NCBI RefSeq assembly: GCF_011769525.1
Contig: NZ_CP050440.1
Location: forward strand, 5,829,501 to 5,893,500
Direction of reading: 5' to 3'
Source of the DNA: Tolypothrix sp. PCC 7910
GTDB taxonomy: Bacteria > Cyanobacteriota > Cyanobacteriia > Cyanobacteriales > Nostocaceae
Length of the DNA stretch: 64,000 bases
Positions 37,099 to 44,051 of the stretch are shown here, piece by piece; the first letter of the stretch is position 1; every line of letters begins with the position of its first letter. The translations under genes and the position numbers were made by a program. Under the pieces are notes generated by a model. It saw only the letters and a program-made list of their open reading frames with translations. It did no database searches and was not told the DNA's origin.

Positions 37099-38424
37099 TC
37101 AGACTTTTTTGATTTTCAAACTGCTGAGATATGCTTCTGGTTTCTCTGGATCAAATTTCACGCCATCAAAGAAAGTCTCAACTCCTCTAGAAGTACTGGT
37201 AGGAATCTCCGCATCAGCTACACCAAGTGCTTTCGCGGCTTTTTTCCACAGGTCTTCTTTATTGACTTGATCGACAATTTCCTTCACCTTGGTATCTTTT
37301 GGCAGATAACCCCAGCGAATTTCTTCAGTTAAGAACCAAGTATCATGGCTCTTGTAAGGATAAGAGGCATTATCTGCCCAATACTTCATGCGATCGCCAA
37401 AATTTTGCTGTGTGCGACCATCACCATAGTCAATATTGCCCTTAGCCCGTTCTAAAATATCTGCGGCTGCAACGTTAAAGTATTTGCGATCGGAGCAGAT
37501 TTTGCACATTTCCTCTTTGTTTTCTGCTTTATCGCACCACTGTTGCGCTTCTAGAACTGCCATTAACAATGCTTGGGCGGCGTTAGGGTTGTTATCGACC
37601 CACTCTTTCCGCATTGCAAAAGCTTTTTCGGGGTGATCTTTCCACAACTCACCTGTAACGAGGGCTGTATAACCTAATTTTTGGCTCACCAATTGAGCAT
37701 TCCAAGGTTCTCCCACACAAAAGGCATCAACTGTACCAACTTTCATATTGGCTACCATTTGTGGTGGTGGTACAGGTTCTAATACCACATCTTGATCGGG
37801 ATTGATCCCGCCAGCAGCTAGCCAATAGCGCATCCATAAATCATGAGTTCCTCCAGGGAAGGTTATGGCTAATTTCATCGATTTCTTATCAGCTTTAGCT
37901 TTATCTGCAGCAGCTTTCAGGGCTTTACTTTCTAAACCAACTTTCAGGTCTTTAAGTTTATTAGCCACCGAGATAGCCTGACCGTTAGTATTTAAACGCG
38001 CCAAGAGATACATTGGCACTTTATCGTTAATAGTCATCAGATAAGGCATAGGACTGAGGATATGTGCGCCATCAATACCACCACCAGCTGAGCCAATTTT
38101 CAAGTTATCGCGGGTAACAGGCCAAGATTTTTGCTTGATGACTTCAACATCAGTCATACCGTATTTAGCAAAGAAACCCTTTTCTTTAGCAATGATCAAA
38201 GGTGCAGCATCGGTGAGAGGGATAAATCCTAACTTGGCTTTGGTGGTTTCTACTTTCGGTGCATTAGCTACTTTAGAGACATTAGCTGCAGGTGCAGCCG
38301 AAGGAGCGTTGTCTCCTGTAGTCGCTGAATTGGAACCATTAGAAGCGCAACCATGAACCAGAATAGAAGCCGCCGCCGCTGCAGTGGATGTAAAAATAAA
38401 TTGTCTTCGTGAAAAATTAGTCAT
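37099..38424 (-). CDS. nrtA: Nitrate-binding lipoprotein NrtA
   Basis: 441 residues from ATG 38424. The N-terminus has a twin-arginine-like motif (SRRQFIF, R6 R7), an alanine-rich hydrophobic stretch and a lipobox LVHGC with C26 as the lipidation site, so the protein is periplasmic and membrane-anchored. The mature part is a NMT1/NrtA-type solute-binding protein (KLGFIPLTDAAPLIIAKEKGFF; ...FPGGTHDLWMRYWLAAGGI). A low-complexity Ala/Ser/Asn linker follows the lipobox. A longer reading to 38472 runs into repeat sequence and is rejected. It is the second gene of the operon, after nirA. Confidence 0.95.
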   Translation of the reverse strand: MTNFSRRQFIFTSTAAAAASILVHGCASNGSNSATTGDNAPSAAPAANVSKVANAPKVETTKAKLGFIPLTDAAPLIIAKEKGFFAKYGMTDVEVIKQKSWPVTRDNLKIGSAGGGIDGAHILSPMPYLMTINDKVPMYLLARLNTNGQAISVANKLKDLKVGLESKALKAAADKAKADKKSMKLAITFPGGTHDLWMRYWLAAGGINPDQDVVLEPVPPPQMVANMKVGTVDAFCVGEPWNAQLVSQKLGYTALVTGELWKDHPEKAFAMRKEWVDNNPNAAQALLMAVLEAQQWCDKAENKEEMCKICSDRKYFNVAAADILERAKGNIDYGDGRTQQNFGDRMKYWADNASYPYKSHDTWFLTEEIRWGYLPKDTKVKEIVDQVNKEDLWKKAAKALGVADAEIPTSTSRGVETFFDGVKFDPEKPEAYLSSLKIKKV

Positions 38425-38454
38425 TGTTCGGTTGTTAAGCAGATTTGGTGTTTG

Positions 38455-38550
38455 GTAAGAGTCAAAGGTCAAGGGTCAAGAGTCAAGGGTCAAAGGTCAA
38501 AGGTCAAGGATTATAAATTATTCCCCATTACCCATTACCCATTACCCCTT
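38455..38550. repeat. Heptad repeats in the nirA-nrtA gap
   Basis: Tandem heptads AGTCAAGGGTCAAAGGTCAAAGG (38459-38510) followed by CCCATTA heptads (38524-38545). Classic STRR-type short tandem repeats, which fill most of the gap. Confidence 0.8.
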
Positions 38551-38556
38551 CCCCCA

Positions 38557-40191
38557 TCAATGAGTCACCAATACTTCTTGGCTGAGTTTTGCCCCAAAGT
38601 GTTGGATGAGTAAATCTCGCAGTACTGATTGCAAGTCTTCGCAGGGAACGGCTTTAGTAACGCAACTTCCTAATTGCGCTTCTTTGCCAACTTTGCCGCC
38701 CATATAGATATCTACGGCTTCCACTGTTTTGCCGTTTTTGCGGGTTTTAGTTCCCATTAAGCCAATGTCTGCAACCTGGGGTTGTCCGCAGGAGTTGGGG
38801 CAACCAGTCCAGTGAATTCGCACCGGATGAGTCAGGGCTAACTCAGCTTCTAGTGCTTTAATTGTTGCTAAAGCGCGATTTTTGGTTTCAATTAGGGCAA
38901 AGTTGCAGAATTGTGCACCTGTGCAAGAAACTAGCGATCGCGTCAATAAACCTGGATTGATTGCAAATCTTTCTAGTAAGGGCTCGGTTAAAAATGTTGC
39001 CAATCTAGAATCGGGAATGTTGGGAATAATAACGTTTTGTTCAACGGTTAGGCGGACTTCTCCACTGCCGTAAACTCCAGCTAAACGGGATATTTCAAAC
39101 ATATCACCCGCATACAAGCGACCAACAGGAATGTGTAAACCTACGTAATTTAATCCTGGCTGCTTTTGTTTATATACACCAACATGGTCGCGTTTTTCCC
39201 AATCAATTTCATCTTTCGGTGCTGCGGGTAACAGTGACTTACCCAAACGTTTTTCGACCTCTACACGAAATTTCTCCAAACCCCATTCGTCAATCAACCA
39301 CATCAAACGTGATTTCTGGCGATTAGCGCGGAAGCCATTGTCACGAAAAACCTCTACAATCGCTTTAGATAAAGCAACCACATCTTCGGGAGCAACCCAA
39401 GCATTTAAGGGGATCGCCGCTTCACAACGTTTCGCAGAGAAGAAGCCACCCACCAACACGTTAAACCCGAACTTAGGAGATGGGCTGATTTCTTCCCCAG
39501 TCCCCAGTCCCCATTGCCCCTTATCTCCAGAGGGGGCCCCGAGTTCCCCAGTCCCATCTTTAAATGCTGGTACAAATGCTAAATCGTTGATTTCTGCATG
39601 AACAGAATTGTCTCTTCCGCCGGTAATTGCAATGTTAAATTTGCGTGGCAGGTTGGTAAATTCGGGATTACCTTCACCTTTGTTAGTGATCATATCCTGA
39701 ATTTGTTGTACCAACTCTCGCGTGTCAAACAACTCATCCGCATCTAATCCAGCCACGGGATCGCCTGTGATATTGCGGATGTTGTCCATACCCGATTGGA
39801 TAGTGGTTAAACCAACTGCATGAAATCTGTTGAAGATATCAGGTAAGTCTTCAATCCTGATCCCCCGCAATTGAATATTCTGTCTCGTGGTAATATCGGC
39901 ACTGCCATCATCACCGTAACGCTGTACTACTTCTGCTAACACACGCATCTGATTGCTGGTGAGAATACCGTTGGGTACTCGCATCCGCATCATAAACTTA
40001 CCTGGCGTGACTGGGCGAAAAAATACACCCACCCACTTCAGCCGATGGTCGCGGTCTGTTTCATCCATTGCTTCCCAGCCTAAAGCAGCAAATTTTTCGA
40101 TTTCTTGCTTGATAGCAAGTCCATCTTTTTCTGCCTTAAATTTCTCAAACTTATTGAGGCTGGTTGTAGTGGTAGTTGCTGTGTCTGTCAT
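38557..40191 (-). CDS. nirA: Ferredoxin-nitrite reductase NirA, with an in-frame repeat insertion
   Basis: 544 residues. The enzyme reduces nitrite to ammonium with six electrons from ferredoxin at a siroheme-[4Fe-4S] centre. The cluster cysteines are C423, C429, C464 and C468 (CTGAQFC and GCPNSC). Both nitrite/sulfite reductase half-domains are present. Residues 214-239 are an extra Gly/Ser/Pro-rich stretch, encoded by an intergenic-type repeat, placed between FVPAFKDG and KFGFNVLVGG, which are adjacent in the homologues I recall. The reading frame is preserved. As first gene of the operon it follows the NtcA promoter by about 230 bases. Confidence 0.96.
   Translation of the reverse strand: MTDTATTTTTSLNKFEKFKAEKDGLAIKQEIEKFAALGWEAMDETDRDHRLKWVGVFFRPVTPGKFMMRMRVPNGILTSNQMRVLAEVVQRYGDDGSADITTRQNIQLRGIRIEDLPDIFNRFHAVGLTTIQSGMDNIRNITGDPVAGLDADELFDTRELVQQIQDMITNKGEGNPEFTNLPRKFNIAITGGRDNSVHAEINDLAFVPAFKDGTGELGAPSGDKGQWGLGTGEEISPSPKFGFNVLVGGFFSAKRCEAAIPLNAWVAPEDVVALSKAIVEVFRDNGFRANRQKSRLMWLIDEWGLEKFRVEVEKRLGKSLLPAAPKDEIDWEKRDHVGVYKQKQPGLNYVGLHIPVGRLYAGDMFEISRLAGVYGSGEVRLTVEQNVIIPNIPDSRLATFLTEPLLERFAINPGLLTRSLVSCTGAQFCNFALIETKNRALATIKALEAELALTHPVRIHWTGCPNSCGQPQVADIGLMGTKTRKNGKTVEAVDIYMGGKVGKEAQLGSCVTKAVPCEDLQSVLRDLLIQHFGAKLSQEVLVTH
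39475..39552 (-). repeat. In-frame dispersed repeat inside nirA
   Basis: 78 bases built of GGGGACTGGGGA-type units and GGGGCCCC, a composition unlike the rest of nirA but like intergenic repeats of Nostocales. The length is a multiple of three and the inserted codons contain no stop. Confidence 0.75.
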
Positions 40192-40422
40192 GAACTGACT
40201 CTCATTGCAAAGTTTTAATCCCGTAAACCTAAGTGAGTTATTTGCCCAACATCAATTAACCCGTAGTCCGATCGCTTCCGCTTCCACTAGGGCAAATGCA
40301 TTCATAAACTAATATTTGTGTATTGAGATGATTGCTTCAGGGGGAATATTTCCTTGTATCCATTATTGGAAATTTACTAAAGCTGTTTTGGTAACAAAAG
40401 TGTAACGATTTACATATTCCTA

Positions 40423-40464
40423 AGGTTAAAGGCGGTTTTCTGCTAAAATAGTATAAGTTGCTAC
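40423..40464 (-). promoter_or_regulatory. NtcA-activated promoter of the nir operon
   Basis: On the minus strand the NtcA box GTAGCAACTTATAC (GTA-N8-TAC, 40464-40451) is followed, after exactly 22 bases, by the -10 box TAACCT (TAN3T, 40428-40423). This is the canonical class II NtcA promoter. It lies about 230 bases upstream of the nirA ATG and points toward it. The operon should be induced under nitrogen limitation (high 2-oxoglutarate) and shut off by ammonium. Confidence 0.88.
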
Positions 40465-41074
40465 AAAAAATCAGTAATAGTGCAAAAAATGTATCGCTAC
40501 TATGCATTATTTGCATTTAAATTAATTCAGCACTTTTGAATCAGGTAATCTGCCCCTAATACTGACTAATGCGATCGCACAATAATTAAGCCGTGGCGCT
40601 ACATCCAAAAGCGAAAATAGCTTTCTAATTCTTTCACAGCAGCAATTTTAAATAGCTTTATTAAGCTCATCCCACCCCTAAAAGGGACGATAGGATTTCA
40701 CGTTGATGGTTGACGATTGACAGAAAACATAGTCAACCATCAACAGTTAACTAAAAGCAAATACAATTCAGTTTAAAAAATTAATTGATAACAAAACCAA
40801 AAAACTAGTTACTCAACAAAAAACAGAACAATAATTTTGGAGGGGGTTTGGGGGACGCAACCGTCACCCAATCGGGGGTTTGGGGGAGAATCCCCCAATT
40901 CTTCTGGCTTTGTTAATAAGGGACAAATCAATCGCTAATGACCTTAACCCAAGCGTATTGAACCAAAAGCCTTTTTTGTCGATAAATGATGCTGTTGTTT
41001 GATTGCCCTATTTTCCAACAACTCTGGGTAATCTAATAAAAAGGGGTAATTAGGAATTGGGAGCGCAAAATCTG
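40465..41074. other. Divergent intergenic region with G-rich repeat
   Basis: Non-coding between the nir promoter and the retropepsin gene. A G-rich block at 40841-40900 (GGAGGGGGTTTGGGGGACG and GGGGGTTTGGGGGAGAATCCCCC) looks like a dispersed repeat. Short direct and inverted copies around 40700-40760 (GTTGACGATTGAC, TCAACCATCAACAG) are also repeat-like. No promoter for the plus-strand gene is assigned. Confidence 0.45.
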
Positions 41075-41629
41075 ATGAAGAATGCTAGAAATCGTTGGAT
41101 GTTGGCTATTAACTCAGCGGTGATGGTAGGAATACCAACACTACTATTTTTAGCATTCTCCCATCCGGCAACATCTCAAGATTTGGGAAGCTGTTTTATG
41201 GTTACTCCCTCTGGGAGAACTATCAGTTTAGGAAAGCTTTGTGGTGTCACACCGCCAGATAACGGAGTTTTTCGGGTACCAATCAAACGCCGAATTGGTA
41301 AAACTCCTGTGATTGATGTGACTTTTAATCAGCAACAAACCTTTGAAATGATTTTAGATACAGGTGCGAGTAGTACCCTGATAACCCTGAAAATGGCAGC
41401 TACTCTGCAACTCCGACCCACAGGTAAAATAAACGCCCAAATTGCAGACGGTACTGTAGTGCAATTTTTGACTAGTCAGATCAAAGATATTAGTGTTGGT
41501 GGAGCTGTAGCTAATAATATTGAAGTTGCGATCGCACCCAAATCTAGTATTGGTCTACTAGGTCACGATTTTTTTGACAACTATGACATCAAGATTTTAG
41601 AAAAAGAAGTGGAATTCCGCCAACGCTAA
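41075..41629 (+). CDS. Retropepsin-like aspartic protease, exported
   Basis: 184 residues from ATG 41075. An N-terminal signal-like hydrophobic segment (about 9-32) is followed by a single retropepsin-like domain with the catalytic motif MILDTGASSTLI, a flap-like strand and the late SIGLLGHDFFDNYDIKI, as in the clan AA single-domain proteases of bacteria. Such proteins work as homodimers. The substrate is unknown. GGGAG upstream supports the ATG; an upstream TTG at 41057 is an alternative. Confidence 0.8.
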   Translation: MKNARNRWMLAINSAVMVGIPTLLFLAFSHPATSQDLGSCFMVTPSGRTISLGKLCGVTPPDNGVFRVPIKRRIGKTPVIDVTFNQQQTFEMILDTGASSTLITLKMAATLQLRPTGKINAQIADGTVVQFLTSQIKDISVGGAVANNIEVAIAPKSSIGLLGHDFFDNYDIKILEKEVEFRQR

Positions 41630-41805
41630 AGTGCAAGAGGCTAGGGACTAGGGATTAGAGGCTAGTACCGCAAGGCGGAATTCAAAATTCAAAATTCAAA
41701 CAGAGTAAGCTTTTTGTTGATTTTGTAGACGCAAAGCAGCTTCCCGTAGAGTATGGTCTGTTTATTTACGCCGTGCTGTACTAGTTTTTTACTCAGCAAT
41801 GTCAC

Positions 41806-41852
41806 TTGCGCGATTACCGGGAAACCCGTCCAACGCAGTGGCTCCTCAGCGC
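41806..41852 (-). repeat. Dispersed repeat, inverse copy of the one at 47.7 kb
   Basis: The minus strand reads GAGCCACTGCGTTGGACGGG, then TTTCCCGG and, further on, CAAGTGACATTG. The same ends occur on the plus strand at 47710-47785, where an extra module separates them. It is a short interspersed element of unknown mobility. Confidence 0.7.
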
Positions 41853-41874
41853 TCAGCACTATCAAGACTAACTC

Positions 41875-42258
41875 TTAAAACTTGTATCCTCTAGCAAGCC
41901 AATATTGCCAGTCTGCAAGTGCTTCTTGGGTGTCTTCATCAGCATCTATTGCTTCTATTTCTGACAGCTTTGCCGAAAATATATCTTCATCGTCGCCACC
42001 AGGATAGACTACTTCAACATACATATCTTTTAAACAATCATCGTCAGGTGCCATTGCTAAAACTTCGACTTGTTTCTCTTCAATGACTCCTGTTTTGCGT
42101 GCTTTCTTTTTCAACTTGGCGTTAAAGGGAAAGTTCAGGGTATCGTCTAGGTAGTAGTACCAACCCATTGCCCGTTCCTCTTTATCATTACCAGTATCGG
42201 CAATGATCTCTGTTTCAATGCGACTCTCGCGAGTTTCATCCCTTTCAACATTAGGCAT
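41875..42258 (-). CDS. ccbP: CcbP-type calcium-binding protein
   Basis: 127 residues, strongly acidic. The core WYYYLDDTLNFPFNAK, the EVEVLAMAPDDDC-like stretch, the acidic DEDTQEAL and the end ADWQYWLARGY match the CcbP family of heterocyst-forming cyanobacteria. In Anabaena CcbP sequesters Ca2+ in vegetative cells, and its loss raises Ca2+ during heterocyst formation. An extra acidic N-terminal extension of about 30 residues precedes the core. Neighbours do not suggest an operon. Confidence 0.8.
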   Translation of the reverse strand: MPNVERDETRESRIETEIIADTGNDKEERAMGWYYYLDDTLNFPFNAKLKKKARKTGVIEEKQVEVLAMAPDDDCLKDMYVEVVYPGGDDEDIFSAKLSEIEAIDADEDTQEALADWQYWLARGYKF

Positions 42259-43055
42259 AAAATCCAGGCTTGCATAGGATAAATGTTCAAATATGTATAC
42301 CTTGTTGGCGATCGCCTGTCAATTTCTTATGACTTCTCTGGACGAAAAACTTCAGCCGTGATTTAGGCTAATTCCTCTATTTTTGGTTTTTTAAGCGATA
42401 AATAACCTAAATTAGACCCCCGACTTTTTCAAAAACTCGGGGTCTGGAAAGCAACTTTTGCTTCAGTCAGTGCTATTCACCCATCAAGTCTGGTCTATTT
42501 ACATAAACTAGGCTCGCGCAAGCGTACCTTTACAAGTTGAGTGAGTTGAGTCTTGTGTAGCGATAAAACAGTATTACTCTACCCCCAGAGTATTTTATAT
42601 CACTTCAAAAATAAGATACTTGTCTTGCCATCTCTAGATAACCTTTATTTGATCAAGATAGAGAGTATTAAATTGGACTTTAGTATTTTCTTATCATATA
42701 TCAAAGTATTTTTTTTAAAGGAAGCAATAATTTTCTATATATTTTTGATAAAATCTTGAAAAACAAAGATTTTCATGCCACAGATATAAAACATTGTGGT
42801 AAAGCTATTATAAAATTTGTTTAATTTTTGAATAAGTTTCAGTAAATTTTTTTGTAATTTTAGCCGTGTATTTTTCGGTAATTCTACTTACTGATTGCGG
42901 CAAAAAGAATTTCTAACTTTGGTAATTAAGTTTGCACAAAATGAGAATGACTCACCTGGGTACTTGCCTATATCGTATTAATCAAGCGAGGAGAGAAGCA
43001 AGCCAATTAACGGCAAGCACCTCGCGAAACTAATAAAAACCAGGAGACTTTAATC
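42259..43055. other. Non-coding region upstream of the peptide locus
   Basis: Very AT-rich. A hairpin repeat, near-palindromic AGACCCC(C)GA...TCGGGGTCT around TTTTTCAAAAA, spans 42414-42445. Just upstream of the first precursor, GCGAGG (42986-42991) and CCTCGC (43020-43025) could pair in the leader, and AGGAGA (about 43042-43047) is a good Shine-Dalgarno. No gene of convincing composition is seen. Confidence 0.5.
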
Positions 43056-43274
43056 ATGTCTAACGAACTATTTACCGCAGTATCCGTTGAAGAACAAGAA
43101 ATCGTAACTGGTGGCGTTATTAACGCAGGTACTGGTGCATTGGCCGAATATTTGGCGAAAATAACCAATACAAATATCTCTACAGCTGGTCCTTCGGGAG
43201 CTACTGGTGGTTCCTCGTCTAGCGTAGATATTAAGTCATTAGCTCTTAACTTCAGCTTCTTGACTGGCTTGTAG
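43056..43274 (+). CDS. Double-glycine leader peptide precursor 1 (CTB-type bacteriocin-like)
   Basis: 72 residues. The leader MSNELFTAVSVEEQEIVTGG ends in a GG processing site of the kind cut by C39 peptidases. The core of 52 residues starts VINAGTGALAEYL, has a Gly/Ser-rich centre, no cysteine, and a hydrophobic end (LALNFSFLTGL). It resembles the cyanobacterial CTB family of bacteriocin-like peptides. AGGAGA lies upstream of the ATG. It heads a locus with a second precursor, a C39-peptidase ABC exporter and an HlyD adaptor. Activity is unknown. Confidence 0.8.
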   Translation: MSNELFTAVSVEEQEIVTGGVINAGTGALAEYLAKITNTNISTAGPSGATGGSSSSVDIKSLALNFSFLTGL

Positions 43275-43595
43275 TTTTACTTTTCAATCATGGCTGTAAG
43301 CTTTCTCACACAAAACTTACAGCTATTCATGCGTAAGTCCAACTATTAGTCGTTAATAGCTTGTTCAATTTAAAGCATAAAGGGCTAATTTCGTTTGAAG
43401 TCGGAGCAGCGCAATATGCTGTTCCGAATTCTCCTATACTGGGTAACAAACAGGATGCTCATCTCAATAAAAGATTTATTGCCTAATAAAGTTTTTGCAT
43501 TTTTTGATATATACAGCACAAGGATTCCAAACACAGATTTTTTATAAAACAACAAGTCTACAAATTAAAGATTGAGCAGTAAAGAAAGTAAAACT
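43275..43595. other. Gap between the two precursors, with two hairpins
   Basis: Hairpin 1: GCTGTAAG (43293-43300) with CTTACAGC (43316-43323), 15-base loop, starting 19 bases after precursor 1. Hairpin 2: CGGAGCAGC (43402-43410) with GCTGTTCCG (43418-43426), 7-base loop. Neither is followed by a T tract. They may stabilise or attenuate the precursor 1 message, giving more of it than of the exporter. No gene is seen. Confidence 0.5.
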
Positions 43596-43919
43596 ATGTC
43601 GCAGCAAATCAAGCTAAAAGATTCCGAATTATTCTTAGATTTATCCGAAGAAGAACAAGCTGCTATAGTTGGTGGAATTTCTAGCTCACAATTTGCTTTT
43701 TTCTTTCAAATGAGAAGAATAATCTCTTTGGCAGGAAGTCAAACTAGCTTTTCTACCAATGGTCAAAATGTTTCTTTCAACCAGCAATCCAATGCTGCAT
43801 ATATGTCTTCAGAAATTACCATTGGCGTGAATCCATCTTTTTTTGCTGGGGGAAGTATTCAGAGTAGAAACAGACGCTTCAATAGCTTCTTACGCTTATT
43901 ATGGTCAATTATTAATTGA
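43596..43919 (+). CDS. Double-glycine leader peptide precursor 2
   Basis: About 107 residues from ATG 43596 (GAAAG upstream). The leader, ending LFLDLSEEEQAAIVGG, has the acidic-hydrophobic pattern and GG site of C39 substrates and parallels VSVEEQEIVTGG of precursor 1. The core (about 75 residues) is unlike that of precursor 1: rich in Ser, Asn, Gln and Phe, no cysteine, with a basic/aromatic end (SRNRRFNSFLRLLWSIIN). An in-frame TTG at 43572 is an unlikely alternative start. Function unknown; export by the adjacent ABC transporter is strongly suggested. Confidence 0.75.
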   Translation: MSQQIKLKDSELFLDLSEEEQAAIVGGISSSQFAFFFQMRRIISLAGSQTSFSTNGQNVSFNQQSNAAYMSSEITIGVNPSFFAGGSIQSRNRRFNSFLRLLWSIIN

Positions 43920-44051
43920 GCCAATTTTTAATTAATTTAGATTGATAGCCATAATTAACCATGCTGTATATTTTTTTACAAATTAATTTTAAACACTTAC
44001 CAATAAATTGACAGTTTTTATAAATCGCCGGATGTGTGAAGTACTTTGCTT

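Noticed and set aside
38455-38550. Possible CRISPR-like tandem repeat array
   Set aside because: The unit is about seven bases with no spacers; this is a heptanucleotide short tandem repeat, common in Nostocales. No cas genes are nearby.
40392-40406. Second NtcA-like site (GTAACAAAAGTGTAAC)
   Set aside because: The right half reads GTA instead of TAC, so it breaks the palindrome. The site at 40451-40464 is perfect and correctly spaced.
42553-42759. Plus-strand open frame of 68 codons upstream of the peptide locus
   Set aside because: Its Ile/Phe/Leu/Lys bias follows from the AT-rich DNA, with no start signal or recognisable domain.
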